Shown: positions 10,601 to 22,600 of the stretch, in pieces | Numbering within the stretch: the first letter of the stretch is position 1 | Layout of the letters: each line of letters starts with the position of its first letter | Source of the DNA: Aspidapion aeneum | Lineage: Eukaryota > Arthropoda > Insecta > Coleoptera > Brentidae | Direction of reading: 5' to 3' | DNA length: 64,000 nucleotides | Assembly (NCBI GenBank): GCA_963576565.1 | Contig: OY755038.1 | Span: 202,465,013 to 202,529,012 of the forward strand | Position numbers and translations under genes: made by a program | The notes under the pieces: generated by a model | Databases searched by the model: none | What the model was told of the DNA's origin: nothing | The model's input: the letters and a program-made list of their open reading frames with translations, nothing else

Positions 10601-13600
10601 TTTAAGTCTAATCATTCTGTTACTACAAAACAAGGAGTTATAAGAAGTTTGTATTAAGAGCCATAAATATTTGTAATAATAATGAAGTGTTAACCCATAA
10701 ATTTACAACATTAAAAAACACTTACAACAGAATGGTTATTTCGAGAAATTAATAAACTCAACGATCTCTAAAATTAAAAACAAACCAAAAGTAGAAAATT
10801 CTAAAAATAATAATCCGTTGGGTGTTATATAAAAATATTTAAAAATCTAAAAATAGTAATCCGTTGGGTGTTATATAAAAATATTCAAGAACATAAGACG
10901 ATAGCCAAATACTATAATACAAAAACAGTATTTTTATTGGGAAATACGATAAGAAGTTTTGTAACTTAAACAAAACCAGAAAATCGCTCAAATAATAAGG
11001 AATGTATTTACAAAATCCCGTGTGAGTGTGGTAAATCATATGTAGGTGAAACGAAACGCGCTCTTCAGGTTAAAGTAAATGAATATCTAAAAAGTACCCA
11101 ATTGTGTAAAGTTAAAGTGTTGCATAAGAAGTCGCATTGGCGAAAACAAAAGTTTATTGAAGCTGCGTTTTCAAAAAACCAAGCACGGACACACTTCTTA
11201 AGGAAAACAAGCGTCAGGGTTAAAAGGGGGCGGGCCGTCACACCTGACTGCAGTTTAGCCTAGGATAAACTAGTTCATCCTATCGCTCTTCGGATAAACT
11301 GATTTAGCCTAGGAAATACTAGTTTATCCTAAAATCGGGTTTGTCCGGTAACAATTATACACCTATCAAATAATCAAAGCTAATACTCATATGTAACACT
11401 TAGTGGCGGATCAAGGATGTCAGAGATTTTTTAACAAGTCTCAGCTCTGAAGTTTGCTATTACATGCAAATAAAATGAACATTTTTGAGAATTAAAAAAA
11501 ATGTATGCATTATTAAGAAGGGAAGGACGGAGGTAGGGCTAACAGAAGGAACTTCGTGATCTGGTTAACTTAGGGCTAACGCCTGTCACAAAAAAGACCC
11601 CTGTGCTCGACAAAGAGTATCAGGCAAAACTAAATCCTCTGTTGGGTCTTCATGTGGTATAAATGTGCGAGTAAATGCGTGATTGTCCCGGGCACCAAGT
11701 TGCAACAAGTCAGATTATCTTGGTGAATTGAGCTGCCAAATTTTCTGCAATAAGCGGACAAAGTCAATAAGCAGAACGAAAATAACACTGTATCTTACCT
11801 GGTGTTTGCAAGGTCAAATTGGCAGGTGTGGATGGTAAGGCTAATTGTCGCCGTAGCGGGGTAACCATACTGTAAGGTGGAGAAGGTGGGCTTCCAGGGA
11901 CCCCACCAAAAGACACCCGACCTTTCATGGCATTCTGATTTGCTATTCTCTGTCTTAGACCTGCCAAAAATACAACGTTGTATAAAATTAGACCCTTCGG
12001 GACTTGCCCAATTTGAATCACCCTAGACAGAGATGCCGAAAAATACGGTTTTAGTTTTTTAAATCCTAAAAATCGCTGATTTGTTTATAAAACTAAATAT
12101 GGCTCGATTTTTAAGTCTGCATTTAGCATATAGGCTCAACTGGTGTAAAAATGAGACACTTTTTAAAACTTTTAAAGATTTTAGACTCCTCTGTAGGAAT
12201 CGTTTTTTTTTTAGGATTTAAGCGATAATCAGAAAAATATTGCAAACGATAAAACATAGAAATTTGACCTATATGAGAAAAAAAATTAAAACTGTGCCTA
12301 ATATTTTACCTTAAAAAAGTTCAAAAATGAGACAGGTCAGGCGAAATATGAGACAGTGATAAAATTCACGTATAAACAATCGGGTCGCCGTCTAAACCAA
12401 AAATAAGACATTCAAGGTAAAATTGAGACATATGTAAGTTTTTTTTTAACTTAAATACAACAAATAAGTGCAAAAAAATTTTAATTTATAGGGAATTTTG
12501 TAATTATAATTGTTTATAAAAAAATAAAATAAATTGTAGGTACAACTGTTGCTATCAGTTTATAACAGAAAATCTATCGGAATTCAAAATAAAATAAATT
12601 GTAGGTATGAGGTCCTTACAACTGTTGCTATCAGTTTATTATTACATTACCTCCACCGATTATGGTAAATGGCGTAAATAATTTTAATGATATTTATGAA
12701 AAGGAGTTAAAATAAAAGTTTTAAATAACGAAAATATTAAAATAAATGTACAAGACGCAGACAGCTATCGGCTCGTTTCTAAAATGATTAATGAAATAAA
12801 GCATCAATGGCACTCATACGAAAACAAACAAATAAGGCCAATTAGAATAATCGCGAATAGGCTACACTTCTCATGTGACCCACAAAAAATTGTAGCTGAT
12901 CTACAAAAAAAAGGTATTAAGGCACTAGAAGCCAGCAACAAACTGAAATGGAGAACAAGAGAACCTGTTAACATGTTTATGCTCACATTTAGCCACGATG
13001 AAGATATTAACAAGATTTTTGAAATTTCCAGTATGCTTGGGATTGAAGTGGAAATACAAGCACTAAAAACCTCAAAATTAGTCCCTCAATGCAAAAGATG
13101 TCAATCTTATGGACACACGCAAAAATATTGCGCTAAAGAACCACGTTGCGTAAAATGCACGGGGAAACATCTTACTGTAGAATGCCCCAAACCAAACAAA
13201 TCTAAGCCAAAATGCATCCACTGTGGAGGAAAGCATCCTGCTAACTACAGAGGATGCCTTGTTGCTAAAGAAATACAAAAAATGAAAAATAAACCTAAGA
13301 AACCGAATCTCATACCAAACGTGAGTACAAATAGACAAAACCAACAGACTAGAAACACAGTCACACAAAACTCTTTGACAAGGACATACAGCCAACCGAA
13401 TACCTGATATAAATATCAGTAGTCAAAATACTATGGAACAAACACTACAATTAATTTTGGAGGAATTGAACAAACTTGATGAGCGATTAACTAAACTAGA
13501 AAGTAGGAATAACGGAGCTACCAACATGCCTCAAAATGGTCAGTAATCTTAGAATTCTAGCCTGGAATGCCAATGGTCTCTTGCAAAATCAGCAAGACTT

Positions 13601-16600
13601 GCAAGTTATTCTAGACATAGAAAAAATTGACGTCTGTCTGGTGTCAGAAACTCATTTCACTAACCAGTCTCACATTAAATTTAAAGGTTATAAAGTGTAA
13701 TACAACATACAACTCACCCTAGCAATACTGCACATGGGGGACGTGCTGTAATAATTAAAGAAAATATATCACATTATGAGGAGATGGGATATAAAACCAT
13801 AGAGATTCAAGCTACATTAGTAAGAGTAAAAACCAAAACATATACACTAGCCATAAGTGCTGTCTATATACCACCAAGGCATTACTAAAGAAAAATCAAT
13901 ATCTTAATTTTCTCGGAAAAATTAGAAAACCGTTTTATAGTTGGACTTTAATGCAAAAAATACCTACTGGGGATCTAGACTGACGAATTCTAAAGGAAAA
14001 TAACTTTTGCAAGCTATTGGTGAATATTAATGTGAGCCGATATCAACTGGTAAGCCCAAATACTATCCAACAGATCTAGGAAAAATTCCAGATCTAATTG
14101 ATTTTTTTTAAAGTAAAAAATATATCCTTAAGTTTTGTAGATATAGAAGAAAGTTTTGATTTACACTCAGATCATTCACCTATTATTCTAACTCTTAGTA
14201 AAGACATAATAAAGAAAGAAGCAAATATCTCACTAGTTAATAAACTGACCGACTGGATTAGTTTTAAACAAAGTCTGTCAGAAAAAATAAACCAATCAGT
14301 ACCATTACAAACGCCAGAACAAATTGATAAAGAAATTGAATATTTTGTTACAAATATTCAACAAGCAGCTTGGGAAAACAGTCCAAAACAAAAGAGAATT
14401 TTTAAGGGAAAAAACTATGCAAAGGAAATTAGAGACCTTATAAAAAAAGGAAACTAAGAAGAAAGTGGCAACAAAGCCGTGATCCCCGGGACAAAACAAA
14501 TTTCAATACCATGACGCAGCGCATAAGGCGAGAAATTCTAGTATAAAAATACCGACTATTCCCTTTGGAAAGCAACCAAAGATTTTAAAAAACCAATTAT
14601 CCAAATTCCACCCATACGAAAATCTAACAACCAGTGGGCAAGGAGTAACGAAGAAAAAGCAGATATTTTTGCATTTAGAAAAAACATTTCAGCCCCACGA
14701 AGCACCAGATGAAAGCTTTCATTTAAATGAACCCCATCAAATCGAAGACCATATTAATTTACCAGAAATCAAAAATATTAATTCGAAAAAAGCCCCAGGG
14801 TATGATCTTATTAACGGGGTAGTCATAAAACAACTCCCCAGAAAAGCTATCGTAAAACTATGCAACCTAATTAATGCGTCCTTTAGGCTTAGGTATGTAC
14901 CTAAACTGTGGAAAGTTGCAGAAGTTATCATGATATCAAAACCGGGAAAACCACTCCATGACGTGTCATCTTACAGGCCAATATCTTTGCTGCCAATTAT
15001 ATCCAAGCTCTATGAAAAATTATTGCTTAAAAGAATAAAACCCATCATAGAAAGACAAAAAATTATTCAATCTCTTCAATTTGGTTTTCGAGACAAGCAT
15101 TCCACGATAGATCAAGTACACAGAATTACTAATATAATAGAAAAAGCACTAGAAGAGGGAAAAGTTTGTTCTGCACTTTTTCTAGATGTAGCACAAGCAT
15201 TTGACAAAGTATGGCATAAAGGCCTTAATTTTAAACTAAAACAGTTTCTGCCAAAACAATATTCGGATATTTTGGAATCATACATATCTGATAGACATTT
15301 TAGAGTAAAACAGGAAGACTCATACTCAAATTTAAGAGAAATTCAAGCAGGCGTGCCCTCAGCGTACTAGGCCCTTCTCTATACTTATTATTCACTTGCG
15401 ATATCCCAAAGCCAAAAAATTGTCACTTAGCAACATTTGCCGATGATACTGGTTTATTGACGGTAGAAAAATCTATTGAAAAATGCATAGAAAAACTTCA
15501 GGATGCAGTCACCGAAGTTCACAGTTGGACCACAAAGTGGCGAATAAAATTAAATGAAACCAAATCAATTCATGTTGATTTTACAAACAAAAATATAAAT
15601 CACATACAAATAACAATTAACAACATTCCCGTACCATATTCAAATCAGGCAAAATATCTAGGTATGACACTTGATGCCAAATTGCGCTGGAAAGCACATG
15701 TTAAGAAAAAAAAGAAGAACTTGAGATAAGGAATAGAAAAATCAACTGGCTAATTGGAAGAAAGTCCAATTTAACAATTCATAATAAGTTACTGCTTTAC
15801 AGACAAATACTGAAACCAGTATGGACATATGGTATTCAACTATGGGGTTGTGCTAAAGAGAGTAACATTCTAGTTTTACAGAGATTTCAAAATAAAGTAT
15901 TAAGAAACATTGTGATTGCACCTTGGTACGTTCGAAATAGTGACCTTCATCGAGATCTAAAAATCGAAACTGTAGCAGAGACTATAAAAAAGTACGCAAA
16001 AAGCCATGAAGATAGACTCCATCGGCATGTGAATGTGGAAGCAATTCAGCTTCTAGACAATACTATGCTAGTTCGAAGACTAAAAAGAGTGAAGCCGTTT
16101 GAGCTAGTAAACTAAGTGAATTACATAAAACAAAATAATGCTGTAAACACAATTGTGAGCTACAGACCAAACAAAGCGGGGAGAACTGTTGAGTAAACCC
16201 TAGGTTTAAATATTGTTGGTGCAAGCAAGAAATTTCCTAATTTTCATTTTCTTTTCCTTTTCTGCGCGTTTAAAATAATTTAAATTTTCGCGCTCTAAAA
16301 TATGCATATGGGGTTTCACGGCACCGGACACGTGGAAGAGAAGCAGCGCGGCGATGAGTGCGCAAAGAACCACCGACACAACAAGACACTAGCAAAATCA
16401 CGTTCCCGAAAAAAGTGAATTTGAGGTGAAAAAACTGGACGTTTAAACGTCGACTGGAGCTGCAAGAGAGTCCGAGGTAGGTGCCTTTTCATATAAAATT
16501 CCATATGTATCGTAACTTTCCATTTTCAATCGTCAATACCGACAATTATTTTTAAATGTGCTTGTGAAGCCAATACCGGCGACCTATCGAAGGAAATTCC

Positions 16601-19600
16601 GTTATTTTTCAGCCCTTGCACGCACATTTAATGGCCCTTCGACCCAAATTATTAGTGTTCCAAACTACCTAGACTCCTGTGGTTCAGCAATTTCCTACAA
16701 AAATTCCAAATTTCTATTTTCTATTTCAAATTTCAAAATTTATTTCAATTTCAACTCGAAACAGACCATATTGTTTGACCACCCGTTGGTGATATGTTCC
16801 TTCAAAGTTGATCGAAGTGTTTATTACCGTTCAAAAATAGCTATAGCCAATGCACATATTTCGTATAGTTTACTAGTTCATCAAAGAAAGTTGATCGCTT
16901 TGTTCATTACATTTTCAGTAAAAGTGGCGTCAATACGCCGAAACTGAAAATTTAAGGCGGTTCTTCCATCTAAATTCCTTTAATTGTCGATTGTACAGGT
17001 GTCGCGTTAACGCGCAGGTGCAAGTGTCGCCGTCACCAAGGTCTCACGTTGCGCGCGTTGTTTCTTCAAATACCGAGGTTTCTTAGAAACTTTCAGACGG
17101 GACCGCTAGTCGTATGCACAGAGTGTGCGACTTGGAATCGAAAGGTGCGGGGTTCAATCCTTGGTGAGACATAAAAGTTTTTTTTTAAGGGATATGTTCA
17201 AATAATAACATACAGACAAACTTACAAACATTTCATTTCAAAATTTTCGAAAAAAGTTAATAAAATTAAAATAATAAAATTGTTTAATTTTTGCTAAAAT
17301 TCGGGTTATATTTTAAGCTATATTTTAAGCATTTTTTTGGGTAATTTTAAAAACAAATTAACTTTCAAAAACAAAAATGTCTACGCAAAAACAGAAAAAA
17401 CTTTGCGACAAAAGGCTTTTGAGCTTCAACCAAATGGCGGAAGCTCACGAGGTAGCTTTGAAAGCGAAGTCGGATACAGCGTTTCACTTTTTGTTTAAAT
17501 CCAGATATGAAGACGTCGAAGAATGTCATGCTCAATTCTATAATTTTCATAACCAAATTATTGGCTCTCTCGAAGAGTTTAAACTTTCATTTGACGAGCA
17601 GGATAAAACTAGAAAAGACTTTGACAACCTTTATTATGAATGTAAGGGTATTTACTACGACCTTTTTAGGGCCAACCCTGTCAATTACGTAGGCAACCCT
17701 AGCCAACAAAATATTGTTCAGAGGTCAAATACAAGATCATTTCCACAACCACGGTTGCCAATTTTCAATGGTAATTATAAAGACTGGCAACACTGGTTTG
17801 ACTTATTTAAAGTCATGGTACATCAAAATTCTGATTTAAGTGATATAGAGAAATTTCAACAATTGCGGAGTTCTGTTCTGAATGAAGCCCTTTCTCTAGT
17901 AAAAACCATTCCCCTCGCAGATAGCAATTATCACATTGCGTATGAAACCTTAGTAAAGAGGTATCAAAATAAACGAATTATTACTACTACCGCTTTGAAT
18001 GCTATTAACTTTCTTTCAACTAAATCCAGTTCTGGGAAAGAATTACGTTCCATATTGGATACATTTTCTGAGAATCTAGCCATCTTAAATGAGCTTGGTT
18101 TTCCTACCAAAGAATGGGACTTTCTTACTTTTAACATGATGCTCTCAAAACTTGAAGTCAAGATGAGGACTGATTTCGAACTTTACTATAGTAGAGAGAA
18201 AAACAATTCAGAAATTCCGTCCTACACTGATCTTTACACGTTTATAGAAAATCATTGCGTTGCGCTCGAATCTGTAGTGCAAATGCCCAGTTTTAGTAGG
18301 CAAAATCAAACCCCTAGACAACCTCAAACTACGCGTAATTCTCAACAGAACAGTTTTCAGAGAAACAGTTTTAATAATTTTAATTCACCTTCTGCTTTCA
18401 ATACAACTATTTCAAATCAAAGTTCAAATTCAAGAAATCAACAAAATACTTTACAAAATAGCAATCAACGCAGCAACCCTCAAATACAAAATAATCAGAA
18501 CAGAACTTTTAATCCAAAAATAAAATGTTACCTATGTTCTTCGAATCACGCATTATCGAAATGTATCGAATTTCAAAACAAAAGTCCACAGGAAAGGATG
18601 GGTTATGTTCGGCAGGTGAATCTATGTCAAAATTGCTTACATTTTGCTCACCAGACCGTGAATTGCCCCTCCTCCTACAACTGCTTTACGTGTGGAGCTA
18701 GGCACCACAGTCTTCTTCACGTTCCACAACCAGTAGCGCCCTCTGTGAGTGTTAATTCTTATCCTCCAGAGAACGTTAATATTCCACTTTCCAATTCCAA
18801 TAGCACCCCTATGTCAGGAAGCCATTCCACAAACTGTCATGCGACAATGATTTCCAAAAATTCCACTTTTCTACTTTCTACCGTTGTAGCTGACATGTTA
18901 GACTCAAGGGGACATTACCAACCAGTTCGTATCTTACTCGATTCTGCCTCAGAGGCAAACTTTATTTCAGAGAAATGTCTAAATCGTTTAGGTCTTTCGA
19001 AAAGCTTCTTTTCTACTTCTATTCAAGGCTTAAATCAAATGACATCTTCCAATACCAAAGGTAAGACAAAATGTCAAATCAAACCTCAAGGTCAAGCGGG
19101 ACCTACCTTTGATTTTGAGGCTTTAGTACTTCCAAAACTTTGTACAGAGATTCCTTCTTGCGCTGTCGACTCGAGCAAGTGGAATCACATTCGCAATATC
19201 AAACTTTCTGATCAAAACTTCCATATACCAAGTTCCATTGATGTCCTAGTAGGTTGTGAACTTTTTCCGCATCTCTTACAAGAGGGAGTTATCCACGGAG
19301 AGCGTGGACAACCTAGTGCTTTTAATAGCATCTTTGGCTATGTGCTGATTGGTAAAGTTGAAACTTCAAAGCAACAAAATCCCCAATCACTCATAAGCTG
19401 TTACACTTCCATCGAACCATCTCTGGATATCTGCCTAGAGCGCTTCTGGGAGATAGAGCAGGTTCCACATAAGGTTCATCACAGTTCTGAGGATATTATG
19501 TGCGAAAAAATATTTTCACAATCAGTTTCACGCAACGAATCAGGTAGATTCGTCGTTCCATTACCTTTCATAAACTTAGAACCCCAGTTGGGTGACACCT

Positions 19601-22600
19601 ATCCAATCGCTTTAAAACGTTTCAAGCTTCAGGAAGCTAGACTTCTCAAAGACTCAGCTAATTATCAAGCTTACAAAGATTTTATGCAAGATTATTTAGA
19701 CACTGGTAACATGATACCTATTCCTACGCCTATATCTAAAGATGTCTTGGATAATTCCTACTTTATCCCTCATCACAGTGTCTGGAACACTGGGAAGATA
19801 AGAGTGGTCTTTGATGGGTCTCAACGTAGTCCCAGAGGTGTCTCACTCAACGAGACGTTGTGCGCAGGTCCTAAACTGCAAAATGATGTCCGTGAAATTC
19901 TACTTAATTTTCGAATTCATGCTGTAGCCTTTGTTACTGACATAGTAAAAATGTTCCGACAGATATTAATTATTCCTGAGCACACGCGTTATCAAAATAT
20001 TCTATGGAGATTTTCTGAGGATGATCCTGTCCAAACCTACTCCTTAAGAACAGTTGTTTATGGACTTAAGTCATCACCTTACTTAGCTATTCGTACTATA
20101 CAAGAACTAGCTAAACTTGAGTCTGAAAGGTATCCTAATGCTTCCAAGGTGCTTCTTAAAGACATTTACGTCGACGACGTGCTCACTGGGCAGGATTCTG
20201 TGGCCTCTGCCAAAGAACTTCAGTCGGAGTTAATCTCCCTGTTGCGCCTAGGAGGGTTTGAACTTAAAAAATGGGCGAGCAACAGTCCGGAACTTCTCTC
20301 CTCATTCTCAGAATCAGAAACACAAATGTCCATTCGTTTCGACAAATCCGAACCTAATTTTGTAAAAATATTAGGTCTCCAATGGAATCCTATCTCAGAT
20401 TCGTTTACCTACTTGGTCGCACCAGAAGATAAACCATGCACCAAGCGAGGTATCTTATCTCAAATCATGAAAATTTTTGATCCCTTAGGTTTCTGTTCTC
20501 CCGTTTCTTTACTTGCTAAGCATCTCATGCAAGATCTGTGGAAGGAGAAGCTGGACTGGGATTCTCAGCCTCCTCCGCATATCGTAAATGTTTGGAATCA
20601 ATTTCGAACCGAACTTCCAAATCTTTCAAATATTCATTTACCTAGACGCCTTTCCATTGATCAACCACGTAGCATTGAACTTCACGGCTTTTCAGACGCC
20701 TCTATGATGGGTTACGCGGCTACGGTCTATTTCAGAATGGAGTCAGTATCCGGAGAAATCCATACCTTTCTTGTAATGGCCAAATCTAAGGTCGCACCAG
20801 TGAAAACAGTCAGTCTTCCGCGACTGGAGCTTCTTGGTGCCACTTTACTTTGCGACCTAATTTCCTTTATTCGAAACACTTATTCAGATATTCTTAACTT
20901 CAACCAAATCTGTGCATGGTGTGATTCCCAAGTGGTTCTATGCTGGTTGGCGGCTTCACCTCACAGGTTTAAAACGTTTGTGGCAAACCGTATCTGTCAC
21001 ATTCAAGAAACCATTTCTCCTACGGCCTGGAAATATATTCCATCAGCGCTAAATCCAGCCGACTGTGCTTCGCGCGGTCTTATGCCTAATCAACTTGTCA
21101 AACATGACTTGTATTGGGAAGGTCCTTGTTTTCTTAGGCTACCAAAAGAGAGCTGGCCTGATGATTTTCGCTGTCCAGACCCTCCGGAAAACGAGGTTAT
21201 TCTGGAAGAGCGCAAATCAGTATTTCAAACATGCACAGTTGAACCACACATGCTTGATACTTTTCTTTCTCGTTACTCTTCCCTAGAGAAAATTCAACGC
21301 ATAATTTCCTATATTTTTCGCCTTACCGAAAAGAAATCTAAATATCCTAACGAAAATATTACCGAAGTAGAACTTCAACATTCTCTTATTGTTCTCGTTC
21401 GGCATGTTCAACGTTCCATCTTTGCTGATCTCATTTCACGTTTGAATGACGCAAAGCTACTTCCTAAACAATTTCGTAAACTTTCACTTTTTCTAGATAC
21501 ACAAGGCTGCTTAAGAGTGGGGGGTCGATTACCACATTCTTCCGAACTCTCTTATTCAGCAAAACACCCTTTACTTTTACCACGTTCTCACCGTCTTACT
21601 CAACTTGTCATTGAGTACACTCACAAAAGGTACTGTCATCCCGGTCAAAAAACGTTGCATTACCTCTTGAGACAACAATTTTGGATCCTTTCCCCTCGCT
21701 ATGCAATCGAGAGTATAACTTCTCATTGCATTTTATGCTATCGATTAAATTCTAAACCTTCCGTACAAATCATGGGCAACTTGCCTGCTCAACGCATCTC
21801 TCAAGTATAGGCATTTTCACATGTTGCCATAGATTATTGTGGTCCCTTTCCAATTACAATGGGAAAGTACCGAGGTGCAAAGGTATCCAAAGGTTATATT
21901 CTTGTCTTAGTCTGCTCCGCAACAAAGGCAGTTCACCTAGAACTTACCTCCGATATTTCCACCCCTACCTTTCTTGCGGCTTTTAAGAGATTTGTGGCAA
22001 GAAGAGGAAGAATCTCTGACATTTACTCAGATTGTGGTAGCGCGTTCTTGGGAGCTGATCGTTTACTCAAACAGTACTCCCAGGAAGCATGTCACAGTCT
22101 AAAAATTACCTGGCATTTTTCAAGTCCTGGTAGTCCGCACCTAAACGGACTAGCTGAGGCAGGAGTTAAATCCACCAAGGCAAATTTAAAACGTGTAATA
22201 GGTGAGCAACGGTTAACCTATGAAGAGTTTTTTTACTTTTTTGTGTCAGGTCGAATCCATACTAAACAGCCGGCCTCTATATGCCCAAAGTATGGATCCG
22301 AATGACTTTCTTCCACTGACCCCTGGTCATTTTCTTACCCTGGAACCGTTGAATTCCGTACCAGAACCCGAATTTTCTGATTCCAAGTTGAACACCCTGT
22401 CCCGCTGGCAGCTGGTGCAAAGGCTCCAGTCCGATTTTTGGAAACGCTGGAACTTGGAGTACCTAAACACCTTGCAACAGCGTTCTAAATGGACAGAGGC
22501 TTCTAACAATATTAACCTAAATACTTTAGTCGTGGTAAAGAATGAACAAAAACCGTCATTGCAATGGGCTGTTGGGCGAATTGTCGACGTACACCCTGGC

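Noticed and set aside
16558..16947. 129-codon frame in the BEL-1 leader
   Set aside because: It begins inside the LTR, has no similarity to the BEL-2 leader and no recognisable domain; likely chance.
17097..17172. True tRNA gene
   Set aside because: Only box-like motifs are present; the acceptor stem does not pair and the T-stem is weak, so it is reported as tRNA-like only.
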